Source: Galeopsis tetrahit | Lineage: Eukaryota; Streptophyta; Magnoliopsida; Lamiales; Lamiaceae | Direction: 5' to 3' | Assembly: GCA_963675135.1 (NCBI GenBank) | Contig: OY776132.1 | Coordinates: 1,054,001-1,118,000 of the forward strand | DNA length: 64,000 nucleotides | Part shown: positions 37,076 through 49,492 of the stretch, piece after piece | Layout: each line of letters begins with the position of its first letter | Position numbering within the stretch: position 1 is the stretch's first letter | Program-made: the position numbers and the translations under genes | Notes under the pieces: model-generated | Seen by the model: only the letters and a program-made list of their open reading frames with translations | Database searches by the model: none | Told to the model about the DNA's origin: nothing

Positions 37076-37983
37076 TAGTGTGAAGTACGAAGGGTGTGTG
37101 TGAAGTGTGTTTACTCTGGCGCATGTTAAGAAAAGCTGGCGGCACACGTTAGCATGTGAATTTTTGTTTTAATTTTTATACTAATGTAGAATATTTTGAA
37201 ATTTCCTATTACACTTAATTAATTCAACACATTGTTCTCCCAAAAACAAGTAAAAAAATCAACACATTGTGGATATTAAAATTACATTTTTTTTTTCAAT
37301 TCTTAAATTTAAGATTAAAAACTAAAGATTACATTTTGCACATATTTTGCACTTAAAAATATAACAAGATATATAGACGTCTCTTTACGCCTCCCAATTA
37401 ACTTTTTTAACTTCTTTAATTAATTTAATTTTAACACTGTTTCCCTTTTCGTTGAAAGATCTTGCTCTGTTTACCATTGCTTACGCAATAAATTGAAAAT
37501 TTACTAATATTTTATATTTTAAGTGCAGATTTTTTTTGTATTTTAAGTGCAGAGTTTTTTTGTTCCTCTTGTATTTTTCAAGGATTTTACTAATATTTTA
37601 TACCTTAAGCTCTGATTGCCGTTGATCTCGTGAGTCCTCCCAATGTGCTCGAGATTACACTCTGATCGGCCATAGAGTAAAAATAGTAAAAACGACAAAC
37701 TTTTTAAAACAGATACGAGTGCTAATCTGCGCGCCGGCTTATTTTTATTTCTATTTTTTTTTGCCGTTATACCCTTCACACCTCACCCTTTAGTCCTTTA
37801 CCAATACCCAAAAAATAAAAGATAACACTTTTTTTATATCAATTTTTTTTTCTTCCAGAAATCAAAAGAATTTCAATATATAAGAGTAAGCGTTTGCAGC
37901 TAGAATTCATAAGAGCAAGTCCATTCAGATTTCTCAAGGAAAAAAGAATTGAGATTAATTCATTAATATTTATCAGCATTCTA

Positions 37984-38155
37984 AGAAACTTTTTGGTGAT
38001 TGCAAGCCTTATAGTGAGCCTACAACATGATTTTCCTTTGTTTTTTATTTTTTTGGGGTGTGCTAAAGTTATTCATATCTTTATTAGGAAAATTCTTTGC
38101 GAAATTTGTGGTCTAATGGCGAGGGAGAGAGACGATTAATAAGGTATGCAAGTGA
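37984..38155 (+). pseudogene. GMI1-like exon 3-4 fragment
   Basis: GATTGCAAGCCTTATAGTGAG corresponds to the end of GMI1-like exon 3 and its donor. A short intron follows that still contains GTGCTAAAGTTATTCAT. The exon 4 homologue (AAATTTGTGGTCTAATGGCG ... GACGATTAATAAG|GTATGC) has lost frame. Opposite strand to the intact gene, about 1.5 kb upstream of it. Confidence 0.8.
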
Positions 38156-38384
38156 AAAGATCGTTGAAACGAATATTTTTCGAGCTTCGCCTCGTAATTT
38201 ATTTTTTTTTAAAATTCTTTTACTACTCTATTTTTTCTACTCATGTGTTGCCTCTTAATTTTCTTTGTGTTTCTTTATTTCCTTTGCTTATTTAATTTAA
38301 TTTTTATTTTTTAAAAGGAAAGAAACCGTGTACACAAAGCATTAATTAGTGCATGTTGTTTACCCAAAAAATTTCTGTGATTTT

Positions 38385-39250
38385 TTATTTCTTTAACACT
38401 ACTCTATTTTTTCTACTTAAGCGTTGCCTTCTTTCTGTTTCTATTTTTGTCTTCTTAATTTTACTTAAGCGTTGTCTTCTCAATTTTAGTCCTGACAATA
38501 TCAATCTAGTGCAAAGTTACAGGATTACAGTTGGACTCGACCTAAGTAACAGGACTAAAATTGATACCGTTAGGACTAAAATTGAGAAAGTGCAAAGTTA
38601 TATGCCTAAAGTTGAACTCGACCTAAGTTACAAGACTAAAATTGATCATATACAAACATGTTTTGCACATAAAGATATAAAAAGATAGATGTAAATTACT
38701 GTTTTTTTAACTGCTCTTCAAAATAAAAACACACACTTCCTCTTCGTCTCAAAAACCTAAGTTTAAGCTAATGTCTATGCCGAGTATCATTCGCAAATGT
38801 TTTTTGCATTTGTGTATGATCATTCATCAACTTTTTTTTTACCTGTATTGGTTGATTTAGAGAACGCGTTTTCCCCTTTTCGTTGAATGATCTTGCACTA
38901 TTTACCATTTTGGGAGATTTTCTGGCTTAGGACAAAGAAACTAAAATTCACTACTCCCCCTAAAAAAGATAGGCCACTATTCTTTATTGATTTGTCTCAA
39001 ATTATATATAAGTACAGTTTCCTTTTATTTTAAATTTTTTGTTTAAAATACGCTTATTTAATGATTGTTGGGATTAGTTAATAATAGTGTCCGTTAACAT
39101 TAAATAAGAGTATAACAAGAATACAAGTATGTGAAAGAGGAAAGTGAACTATCCTTTTAAGACCGCGTGGAGTAATATTTATATGCCTATTGCCTAGCAA
39201 CATTTTTTTAGTATTTTTCGCCGTTATCTTTATTTCCAAAAGAGGTCGGA
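38385..39250 (+). repeat. Segmental duplication block, copy 1 (upstream of F-box copies)
   Basis: Shares long near-identical sequence with 53240-54165 and, in part, with 43800-44540. Common phrases are CTACTTAAGCGTTGCCTTC, GATTACAGTTGGACTCGACC, CTTCAAAA.AAAAAC.CACACTTC and TTTTCGCCGTTAT.TTTATTTCC. No ORF is preserved. A degraded Stowaway (38953-39178) lies within all copies, so it predates the duplications. Confidence 0.75.
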
Positions 39251-39533
39251 GCTTTTTACAATCACCCTAGTCTTCTCTCTTCCAACTCGGTATGTTGCTG
39301 CACTATTTCATTTCTATAACTTGTAACTCCCTTTCTGAAACCTAATTCCTGCATATGTGAAGAAATAATAATTCCCATTAAGGTGTGTATGAAGAAGCAA
39401 CCGAGTCCTGGTAATTTTCATTAGTTTTTACCTTGGATTCCAAATGGGTTAATTGTTACGGAGTAGTTTCTATGTTTTGTTTGTGTAATTCGAATTACTT
39501 TTGAATTTTTGCCTTGTGTTTCTTTCGATTGCC

Positions 39534-41248
39534 ATGGATCGACTCAGTGAGTTACCCCACTCGTTAATTCTCCGAATACTTTCATTGTTGGCAATGAGAG
39601 ATGTTGTTTCGACAACTCTTCTGTCCAAAGGTTGGAATAACCTCTGGACCACCGTGCCCTGTCTTAATTTCTGCGAAACTATAAGCCCAGATAAAGGGAT
39701 AGAGATGGTTCGAAACTTTATTAATCGTGCTCTTCTAAAGTGGAAAGGGACCAAGATTCTGAAATTTGAAATTAATATTAGGCCTTACTTTGATATGTCA
39801 TTATCCGGTGACATTGATTTGTGGGTGCATTTTGCTCTAGGAAATGAAGTATAGATTTGATGTACAAAGATGATAAGATGTATTGGAATTAAAGATTCAC
39901 TAGAAAGTTTGAAAGATGTATACAGACCTCCACAGTTGATGAACTCGTGTTTGTCGATAAAAAAATTATCACTGGAATTCCTGTCTGGAGTCAGCTCAAG
40001 AGTTTAAGAATCAATGGTTTTCACTTCAGTGAACACTTGATAAACCGAATTCTGTTGGGTAGTCCTCAGTTGGAAGACTTTGACTTGCGACTTTTGGTAA
40101 ACTCTGGGAACTTGAATATCAGATCTACAAGTTTGAAAAAGCTCAAGATTTATCAGTATTATGATATTGATAATATACCACTAGAAGGAGTGCTGAGAAT
40201 CTGCTGTCCGAAACTTGAAACATTGGAACTCCTCGGAGAATTATTTCGTAGGTGTTTGCTTACAAATGTTTCATCTTTAACTGATGCAACTCTTGGCTTT
40301 AATGATGCAATATATAGTGATTCGTTTGGGGATGAATTTACTGGAGAAACATTGAGGCAAATCTTACCAACTATTCAACATGTTGAAAGACTCGTTTTAT
40401 TAGTTCTGTCTGCTCAGGTTTATTTTCATTTCAATACTTGTGCATTAGATGATTATTTGAACAGAGAATTATAAGAATTGTTTGAAGATCTTGATGTAGA
40501 TATATTCATTAATTTCAGAGTAGCTGTTAATATATTTGGTACATTGCAGCTTTAATTGATTCCAACTTCCATACTTGTGAACTGAGTGTTAGTATTGTAC
40601 ATAATTTGTTACATATAAGAGAACAGGGAAAAGGCAAGCTAGTTAGGGCTGGGTATTTGGGATTTCTAGTGGCAGTTAGCACTTAGCAGTTTAGTTAGTA
40701 GTTAGTTGGTTTAGTTAGTTTTATGCTTGGGCAGATTATTCCGTAGTTATGTTCTGTTCTTGGCTACTCCTTTGCATCTAACATAATTACTCATTGGTGA
40801 CACCATAAATGACCATGGAACTATTAACATTCTTTGAATTCAATGGAATTACGGATAATAGATTTGGCACTTTGCCATTTATTCATACTTGTTTTCCATT
40901 CAATTATTTACTCTCCATTTTTTAATGCAATCTATCTTATTGTTATAGCAGGAGCTTGGCCTGTCGTATAAGGAAGCTACGATTTCACCATTACCAAATG
41001 TCAAAGTTTCTAAGACTTATAGGTACTTATATTGAACTCTCTAAAGATGAATTCAGAGATACAATGAATCTTCTTGAGATCTTCCCTAATCTAAAGGTGT
41101 TAGTCATTGAAGACGTGGAACCGACTTGTTTTAAGTATCCACGACCGCTCGACTTAATTGGAGTTTGTAACTAATCTCTCCAAGTCCTTTCTGATGCAAC
41201 TGAAGACAGATCAGATTACTTCACCTTTGAATAACTCATTATTTCAGA
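39534..41248 (+). pseudogene. F-box/FBD/LRR pseudogene FBX-1
   Basis: Exon 1 39534-40417 starts MDRLSELPHSLILRILSLL (F-box) and keeps LRR-like segments (KSLRINGFHFSEHLINRIL, RICCPKLETLELLG). A short deletion after GNEV (39850) brings a stop, and more deletions and an insertion follow at 39930-39965. Exon 2 (40952 on) has an extra base in NVK.F (near 41000) that shifts frame. The FBD domain breaks off after ...LNNSLF at about 41248, where another F-box copy is joined. Its intron is nearly identical to that of the intact gene at 57465-59681. It probably had a non-coding leader exon ending GAGTCCTG|GTAATTTTC at 39403. Confidence 0.88.
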
Positions 41249-41255
41249 CGACCGA

Positions 41256-42091
41256 AGGTTCAGTGAGTTACCCCACTCGTTAATCCTCCGAATCCTGTCA
41301 TTGTTGCCCATGAGAGATGTTGTTTCGACAACTCTTCTGTCCAAAGGTTGGAATAACCTCTAGACCACCCTCCCCTGCCTTAATTTCTGTGAAAATATAA
41401 AGAATGACAAAGGGATAGAGAAAGTTCGAAACTTTATTAATCGTGTTCTCTTACGGTGGAAAGGGACCAAGATTCTGAAATTCGAAATTAATATCAACCC
41501 TTATTATACATCATTAGCTGGTGACATTGATTTGTGGGTGCATTTTGCTAGAAGTAAAAGAGTTGAATATAGATTCGATGAACGAAGGTGGCTATATTTA
41601 TTAGGACGATTCACCAGAAGGTATGAAAGATGTATACGTAGCTCCACAGTTGCTGAACTCGTGTTCATCAATAAAAAAAGATGCATTCTTCAAATCCCTG
41701 GAATTCCAGTCTGGAATCAGCTCAAGAGTTTAAGAATGGATGGGTTAGTGAACACTTGATAAACCAAATTTTGTTGGGTAGTCCTCGGTTGGAAGACTTT
41801 GTGTTGCGCCTTTTGGTAAACTCTGAGAACTTGAATATCCAATCTACAAGTTTAAAGAAGCTAAAGATCGAGAAGTAATTATATTTAGAAAGGTGGTGAT
41901 AATGTAACACTGGATGGAGGGCTGAGAATCTGCTGTCCGAAACTTGAAACTATGGAACTCTCCGGAGTTTTCTTTCGTGAGTATATGCTTACAGATGTGT
42001 CATCTTTAACTGATGCAACTCTTGACTTTCATGATATTGTATATGATGATATACCCGGGAATGAATTGGTTAGAGAAACATTGAGGCAAAT
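41256..42091 (+). pseudogene. F-box/LRR pseudogene FBX-2, fused to FBX-1 tail
   Basis: Begins inside the F-box (RFSELPHSLILRILSLLPM) without a start codon. A Trp codon has become TAG at 41361-41363 (NNL*). Frame changes follow at about 41570-41650. It stops at RETLRQI, where sequence switches to the opposite-strand copy at 42092. Cannot make an F-box protein. Confidence 0.85.
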
Positions 42092-42362
42092 CAATGTCAC
42101 CAGCTAATGATGTATAGTAAGGGTTGATATTAATTTCGAATTTCAAAATCATGGTCCCTTTCCAACGTAAGAGAACACGATTAATAAAGTTTCGAACTTT
42201 CTCTATCCCTTTGTCATTCTTTATATTTTCACAGAAATTAAGGCAGGGGACGGTGATCCATAGGTTATTCCAACGTTTTGACAGAAGAGTTGTGGAAACA
42301 ACATCTCTCATTCGCAACAATGACAGGATGCGAAGAATTAACGAGTTGGGTAACTCACTGAG
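41259..42362. repeat. 270-bp inverted duplication of F-box coding sequence
   Basis: Arm 1 41259-41528 (FBX-2, plus) and arm 2 42093-42362 (FBX-3, minus) carry the same F-box to SLAGDID segment with few differences, separated by about 564 bp of FBX-2 LRR sequence. A read-through transcript would fold into a long hairpin. Confidence 0.8.
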
Positions 42363-42419
42363 TCGATCCACGAGTTCACTGCTTATTGATTCTTCTTCCT
42401 CCTCCTCGTAATCATCCAT
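42092..42419 (-). pseudogene. F-box N-terminal fragment FBX-3
   Basis: Starts MDDYEEEEEESISSELVDRL and runs through the F-box to NPYYTSLAGDID, then is cut by the head-on junction with FBX-2 at 42091/42092. The first 109 codons are open; LRR and FBD parts are gone. Upstream lies the usual leader region (5' exon about 43030-43100 on the minus strand). Confidence 0.82.
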
Positions 42420-42439
42420 GGTTCCAGCAATCAAAAACT

Positions 42440-42860
42440 AAAAAGTAATTACACATACAGAATATTGAAAACTAATTAACAGATTGTTATATCCAGCAAT
42501 CGAAACGCTACTCAAAAATTCAAAAGTAATTAACGGATTGTTATATCCAGCCAGGGTAAACTGCAATGTTTTTACGAATAAACAGATCAAAATTCAAGTC
42601 AAGGTAAACTTTTTCCCGCCAGACAAATACATCTTTACAAGTGCTCACATGATTGACGTAAAGGTAAAAGTAATTACACATACACAATATTGTAAACTAA
42701 TTAACAGATTGTCATATCCAGCTAGGGTAAACTGCAATGTTTTTACGAATAAACACATCAAAAGTCGAGTCAAAGTAAACCTGTTCCCGCCTGATAAATA
42801 AGTCTTGACTAGTGCTCACAGAATTACCGTAAAGGTAAAAATAATAAAAAATACAGAATA
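42440..42860. repeat. Repeated leader-intron units upstream of FBX-3
   Basis: Copies of ATTAACAGATTGT.ATATCCAGC at 42476, 42532 and 42700, with AGGGTAAACTGCAATG and AAATACATCTTTAC phrases between them; the same units occur upstream of FBX-4 (47640-48260). Confidence 0.7.
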
Positions 42861-43456
42861 TGAAAAATAACAACCCATTTCGAAGGTAATAACTAAATAA
42901 TGAACTATAGATAGCAAATTAGCAATCGAAAGAAACATTAGTAAAATATTCAAAAGTAATTCGAACAATTAAACAAACAAAATATGAAAACTAATGAATT
43001 AAGCACACTATGGAAAGCAAGAAAATTACCAGGATTCAGGCTGGTTTAGATCAGTAGTACTTCTTCATCCAATGCGTCTTTTCAGTTCCTCAATGGAAAT
43101 TATTCTCAGCATTTCAATTTAAATGAATGCATGTGGGGTAGAAAGAATACGAGGGGTTTCGTATTTCAAAATTATTTTTTAACTTAAAAAAAAACACACA
43201 ATTTAATTTCATTGAAACAGCACACCAAAATTAAATTGCATAATGCAAGAAAATAAATATTAGTAAAACAAAATGCAATACTTAATTAAATATTCGTACT
43301 ATTTATATTTAATTTCTATTTTCTTTATTTAGTTATGTTTGTGGTTGTTGTATTAAATTTAGAGTGTTTGTTGTGTTTTCATTAATTTTTTATTTTATGT
43401 TTTAAATTAAATTTGTAATATATATGTTTTATTTTCTATTGTAATTTAAATTTGTA
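42861..43456. other. Upstream region of FBX-3
   Basis: Contains the conserved leader exon motif (minus strand, about 43100-43030, ending CAGCCTGAATCCTG|GTAATTTTC) shared with FBX-4 and FBX-5, then AT-rich sequence without genes. Confidence 0.5.
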
Positions 43457-43770
43457 CTCCCTCCATTTACAGAAATTTACACACTTTCTATAAATTCATG
43501 TCCATATTAATTTGCACACTCTATAAAAGAAAATATCTTCCTAATCTTCACCTTCAAAATATACTTTTATTTACTCATATACTATTACTTTTCCACACTC
43601 AATCTACTTTATTTAAAAAACTTTTCAAAACTACCCCTCAAAACATCACTCATTACACCTTTTCTTACCCGTTTCTTAAATTTTGTGTCATTACAGGTGT
43701 GCAAATTCCTATGGTTATACATTTCTTAAATTGTGTGCCAGGTGTGCAAATTTTTATGGAAAGGAGGGAG
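43457..43770. mobile_element. Stowaway MITE
   Basis: 314 bp, TA|CTCCCTCCATTTACAG ... GGAAAGGAGGGAG|TA. Confidence 0.8.
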
Positions 43771-44657
43771 TAGTATGTATATTTTATTTTCTATTGTATT
43801 TTTTTAATATAAATTACTGTTTTTTTTAACAGCTCTTCAAAACAAAAACAAACACTTCATCTTCGCCTCAAAAACCTAAGTTTAAGCTAATGTTTATGCC
43901 AAGTATCCTTCGCAATTGATTTTTGTATTTGTGTATGATCATTCATCAACTTTTTTTTTTTAGATATATTGGTTGATTCAAATAACATGTTTTCCCCTTT
44001 TCGTTGAATGGTCTTGCTCTATTTACCAATTTGGTAAATTTTCTAGGTTAGGACAAGGAATCTAAAATTTACTATTCTCTCCGTCTTAAAACGATAGTTC
44101 ACTATTACTTTCGATGTATCTTAAATTATATTTCATTTTTCTTTTATTTCAATATTTTTATCTAGAATACCCTTATTTAATGATTTTTTAAATTAGTTAA
44201 TAATAGTGTTCATTAACATGATTGAGTAACAAGAAAAACAAGGGAAGAAAGGCGAGTAAGATACTAAGTAAATAAAACATTGTAACACCACTAGTTGAGT
44301 ATCTCAAGTACTCAAGAGCAATATACTTTTACAGTTAAAATAAAAAAGGTATAACAAAAATACGAAAGTAAATTTTACTATATGTCTAACATATTTGCAT
44401 TGATTTGTGTGAAAGAGGAAAGTGAACTACTCTTTGAGACGGGGGAGTAATATTTGTATGCCTATTGCCTAGCGACATTTTTTTTTAGTATTTTTCGTCG
44501 TTATCTTTATTTCCGAGAGAGGTCAGAGAGGTTTTTCATTTCCAAAGTGTTTTTTTTTTCACTATGATAAACTTTCTTTTACAAGAGTATGTGTAAGTTA
44601 ATTTCTTTGATGCAAGAATTCGGAGCATTTTTTTACTAATAAGTTCTAAGTTTACAG

Positions 44658-44965
44658 GAACTGTGATTAAAAGCAGTAAATTAGATTATCTTTACCCAAC
44701 TTATAAAGCCACATTAAGCATATATATGCAGGATGGATAAATCATTCTCTGTGTCTTTCCTGTGCAGAGGTATTCGTACTTGTTCGATATTTCCAATTGC
44801 ATTTCCGTTGTTTCAAACGAAGGGAACAATAAATATGAGAATTAGAAGTCTATTCCCTTTTGAATTTTCTCACTGGGGCAGTTTTATGTTGCCAGTAATA
44901 CCTGGAATTCTAGAGAAGATCATTGTACATTCATCAGAACTAATTGTTGAGAAGTTTCATTGGAG
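44658..44965 (+). pseudogene. GMI1-like exon 20-21 fragment with a nonsense codon
   Basis: 44658-44769 matches GMI1-like exon 20 (TVIKSSKLDYLYPTYKATLS against IFVRSSELDDIRPNYEASLT). It ends at the same CAGAG|GTATT donor and contains an in-frame TAA after MQDG. 44896-44965 matches exon 21 (VIPGILEKIIVHSSEL against VIPGTPEKINLHPPTL), shortened by about 22 bases. The long open frame crossing both is accidental. Opposite strand to the intact gene. Confidence 0.8.
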
Positions 44966-45916
44966 GTATTCTATTCATCACTCTGTCTTTTCTAGTTTTC
45001 AATTCAATACTTGTTAACATTGAGTTGGCGAATTCACTACATGAGGGTTACTACTCACGATATTACTTTGGGATTTTAGACTCCGGTTCTCAATAAACCC
45101 AATAACTATAAACTCTATATAAATAACTATAAATCCTACAACATATAAAGTTGAATTATAACTTACTTCTCAGAATAAACACATACCATTACAAGTCATT
45201 AGGATCCCCATCAAGGCCAGCTCCATCGGAGCTTCAGGTATTAATGAAGATTTTGCCTTTTTAAAAAAAGGGAGAACAATTCCAATTGTTTCACAGAACA
45301 ATATAGTTTACCAGCTGCAACTCTCCAATAAAAACAATTGGTACGGTCTAAAAGTGCACTTGAGTTGCACGGTGCACAAGAGACTCACTCTAAATAAACA
45401 AGCTAATTTAATAATTTAAAATCAAATTAAGGATGAAATAAAAAAAATAGGATACACAAAATTGAGATAGGTTAGCACACCAATTAATTGGTAAGTTAGG
45501 GGTTGCATGTACTATTACCAAATAACAGAATAGGATACACAAAACTATCCAATTTCAATATATAAGATAACAAGACAAGGATTTTCAACGAAATGGCCCC
45601 GTTCGTTTGAGCATAATATATTAGTTGAAATGACCCCATTCAAATTTAGTATAATATATAAGTCAAAATGACCCCATTTAAATTTAGCATAATATATATA
45701 TAAGTCGGAACAATCCCATTAAAATTTAGAATAATATATTAGATATGTCACGATAAATTACATAATATACCGTACCAACTGCCAGAAAACTTGCACAAAA
45801 TTACATATTTCTAACCAAATGTTCAAGTTTGCAAATGTAGCAAAGTTAGGAAGTGAAGGATATCACCAAAATGCAAGTATCGAACTTCTACTTGAAGTGA
45901 CATGATATCGTTATGG

Positions 45917-47640
45917 TCAATTTGTGTTGAAAATCACCTTTGCTGTTGGTGAGGATCTTGGCATACTCAGCAGTTCCTTTGCAGCTCGAGAAAGAGTCGC
46001 CTTTGAATATGACTTGCCGCATTCGGGCTGGATCACCAACTTTTCGAGTGTTGTTGCATATTTCAACAAAAACTCAATAATTGGAAATATGAAGTAGTTA
46101 ACCAAAGGTGAAGTGATCTGAACTGTCTTCAGTTGCATCAGAAAGGACTTGGAGAGATTAGTTACAAACTCCAAGTTGAACGGTTTTGGAGCTAGAAAAT
46201 AACCCATTTCCACGTCGTCAATGACTAACATCTTTAGATTCGGGAAGATCCCAAGAAGATTCATTGTGTCCATGAATTCATCTTCAAAGATACGTATACA
46301 GGTAGATATAAGTTTTAGAAACTTGACATTTGGTAATGGTGAAAGTGTAGATCTCTTATGCGACACGCCAAGCTCCTGCTATAACCATAAGATAAATTGC
46401 ATTAAAAAATGGAGAGTAACTAATTGAATGGAAAACAAGTAATTATGTACAATACCAACACTCATTTCATATGCAAGTTTGGAACCAATTAAACTGCAAT
46501 GTAGCAAATATATTTGAAACTATGAACAAATATGTAATACAAGTAAACAATTCGTATTATTACGACTCCATTATACTAAATAATTCTCTGTAAGGCATGA
46601 GTAAATATTGAAAAGAAACCAGACCTTAGCAGAACGAACTGATAAGCAGAGTCTTTCAACATGTTGGAAAGTTGGTAAGATTTGCCTCAATGTTTCTTGA
46701 AGCAATTTATGACCAAGGATATCATGATCCCTTTCATAATTAAAGGCAAGAGTTGCATCAGTTAAAGATGAAACATTCGTAAACAAACAATTACATAAGA
46801 AAACTCCAGAGAGTTCCAATGTTTCAAGTTTTGGACAAAAGATTCTCAGCACTCCACCCATTGGTATACCATCACCACTTTCATCCTTAAAAATAAAACC
46901 CTTGTACATCACCACTTTCATCGGATATTCAAGTTCTGAGAGCTTTCTCGAAGGCCCAACTCAAAGTCCTCCAACAGAGGACTACCCACCAGAATTCGGT
47001 TTATCAAGCGTTCACTGAAGTGAAAACCATTGATTCTTAAACTCTTGAGCTGATTCCAAACAGGAAATCCAGGGATTCGAAGATTGCATCCCACAAGTGA
47101 TAACTTTTTTATCGACGAACAAGAGTTCAGCAACTGTGGAGGCATGTATACATTTTTCATACTATCTAGTGAATCCTCCAAAAACATCTTAGAATCTTCG
47201 TACATCAAATTTATACTTAACTCTTCTACTTCATTTCCGACAGCAAAATGAAGCCACGAATCCATGTCACCGGCTAATGACATATCAAAGTGAGACCTGA
47301 TATTAAGTCCGAATTTCAGAATATTGGGCCCTTTCCACCGTAGGAGAGCACGATTAATAAAGTTTCGAACCTTCTCTGTCCCTTTGCCTTTTTTTAAATT
47401 TTCATCGAAATTAAGGCAGGGAAGGGTTGTCCAGAGGCTATTCCAACGTTTGGACAGAAGAGTTGACTGAACAACATCTCTCATTGGCAACAAAGACAGG
47501 ATACGAAGAATTAACGAGTGGGGTAACCCACTGAGTCGATCCACGAGTTCACTGCTTATGGATTCTTCTTCATCCTCCTCATAATCATCCTCGAGTTCAC
47601 TGTTTATTGATTCTTCTTCCTCCTCCTCGTAATTATCCAT
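45917..47640 (-). pseudogene. F-box/FBD/LRR gene FBX-4, broken by a small templated replacement
   Basis: Exon 1 47640-46625, exon 2 46375-45917. The protein begins with a duplicated acidic segment (DNYEEEEEESINSEL, DDYEEDEEESISSEL), then F-box (VDRLSGLPHSLILRIL) and LRR region. At NLNIR the frame hits TGA (46918-46920). The normal STSLKKL segment is replaced by a second copy of GATGAAAGTGGTGATG found 40 bases downstream. After it the reading frame resumes (GVLRIFCPKLETLELSG). Exon 2 holds an intact FBD domain (FPNLKMLVIDDVE, LEKLVIQPECG), the same length (459 bp) as in FBX-6. Very likely non-functional as a full protein; a truncated F-box protein of 240 aa could be made. Confidence 0.82.
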
Positions 47641-48260
47641 GGTTCCAGCAATCGAAAACTAAAAAGTAAATGAAAACTAATTAACAGATTGTTATATCCA
47701 GCAATCGAAACGCTACTCAAAAAATCAAAAAGTAATTACACACACAATATATATAAAAACTAATTAACAGATTGTTATATCCAGCAATCGAAACGCTACT
47801 CAACAAATCAAAAAGTAATTACACATACACAATATTGAAAACACGAATAAACAGATCAAAAGCCAAATCAAGGTAAACTTTTTCACCAAGACAAATACGT
47901 CTTTACTAGTGCTCACATGATTGACGTAAAGGTAAAAGTAATTACACATACAGAATATGAAAACTAATTAACAGAATATTTTTATCAATTAATCGAAATG
48001 CTACTCAAAAAATCAAAAAGTAATTACCAGGTAAACTTTTTCACGCTAGACAAATACATCTTTACTAGTGCTCACATGATTGACGTAAAGGTAAAAGTAA
48101 TTCCACATACAGAATACGAAAACTAATTAACAGAATATTGTTATATCCAGAAATCGAAACGCTACTCAACAAAACAAAAAGTAACAATATTGAAAACTAA
48201 TTAACAGATTGTCATATCCAGCTAGGGTAAACTGCAATGTTTTTACGAATTAACGTAAAG
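47641..48260. repeat. Five-copy degenerate tandem repeat in the FBX-4 leader intron
   Basis: AAAACTAATTAACAGA.T followed by TATATCCAGCAATCGAAACG occurs near 47669, 47755, 47959, 48119 and 48193, with changing spacer lengths. The repeat includes the sequence just upstream of the start codon (CAGCAATCGAAA). Confidence 0.75.
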
Positions 48261-48446
48261 GTAAAAATAATTAAACATACAAAATATGAAAACTAACAAC
48301 CCATTTAATTCGAAGGTAATAACTAAATAATGAACTATGGATAGCAATGGAAAGAAACATTAGTAAAAAATTCAAAAGTAATTCGAACAATTAAACAAAC
48401 AAAATATGAAAACTAATGAATTAAGCACGCTATGGAAAGCAAGAAA

Positions 48447-48530
48447 ATTACCAGGATTCAGGCTGGTTTAGATCAGTAGTACTTGTTCATCCAAAGCGTC
48501 TTTTGAGTTCCTTAATGTGAATTATTCTCA
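48447..48530 (-). promoter_or_regulatory. Conserved non-coding leader exon of FBX-4
   Basis: On the minus strand it ends CAGCCTGAATCCTG|GTAATTTTC; the same exon and donor occur upstream of FBX-3 (about 43030-43100) and FBX-5 (about 52375-52445) and, as GAGTCCTG|GTAATTTTC, in FBX-1 on the plus strand. Confidence 0.5.
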
Positions 48531-48639
48531 GTATTTCAATTTATGGGCTTCTTCGGGAAGGTTAAAAGTTGCAATTAAATGAAAGCATGTGGGGTAGAAT
48601 ACGAGGAGTTTCGTATTTCAAAATTTAATTTAAGTTTCC

Positions 48640-49492
48640 TTTCTAAAAGAAAATTGAAAAATGGGGACGGATCTTCTGTTACACAATGCTGACAGGAACA
48701 ATGGTGTAACAGGAGGTAACATCTCCTGTTACACCATTTAGATTTGCCCACGTGTCCATCTATCAAAATTTATAAATATGTGAATAACATCCTATCATAA
48801 TTTTTTTACCCTATTTAAGGAATGATGTTAATTTAACTAAATTGTGCATAATACTCCCTCCGTCCGTCTATAAGTTTCCCATTTTACCATTTTGATTCGT
48901 CCGCCTATAAGCTTCTCATACCCTTTTTGGTATGTACTTTTTCTTACACATCACTTTATATCTTATTTTTTCTCTCTATCTCTCTCCTCTTTCAATCACA
49001 TCACTTGTACTATATTTATTATTTAATCACTTTTCTTAATCTATGTGCCAAAAAGTAACTAGTAACTTATAGGCGGACGGAGGGAGTAACAAATATCGTA
49101 AAGATGTTACAAACAAATTCTCTATACAAACGTAATTATAATAAATTAAAATTACATAAAAATAATAACATAAAATGACACACGTATATTAATAATAATT
49201 ACATAATAATTAATTATAAATATTTATAAATATCTATAATTCTTAACACTAATTCTTAATATCTATAATTTAGTCAAGGTAACATAAAATGACACACGTA
49301 TTTGCTATAATTCTTAACATCATTCCTTAAATAGGGTAAAAGATTATGATAGGATGTTATTCACATATTTATAGATTTTGATGGATGGACATGTGGCGCA
49401 AATTTAAATGGGTAACAGGAGATGTTACACCATTGTGTAACAGAAGATCCAGTCCCCATTTTTCAATTTTCTTTTAGAAAGTAAATAGGGGT
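48640..49492. mobile_element. 0.85-kb element with TIRs of about 190 bp, carrying a nested Stowaway
   Basis: Left arm 48640-48830 and right arm 49310-49492 are inverted. Shared phrases are AATTGAAAAATGGGGAC, GGATCTTCTGTTACAC, TGTAACAGGAG.TGTTAC.CC and TGAATAACATCCTATCATAA. Long TIRs point to a MULE. The Stowaway at 48854-49086 is inserted within. No clear target duplication found. Confidence 0.7.
48854..49086. mobile_element. Stowaway MITE nested in the 48640-49492 element
   Basis: 233 bp, TA|CTCCCTCCGTCCGTC ... GGCGGACGGAGGGAG|TA. Confidence 0.85.

Noticed and set aside
44733..45017. 94-codon plus-strand open frame as an independent gene
   Set aside because: It crosses two GMI1-like exon fragments and the intron between them in mixed frames; pseudogene explanation is better.
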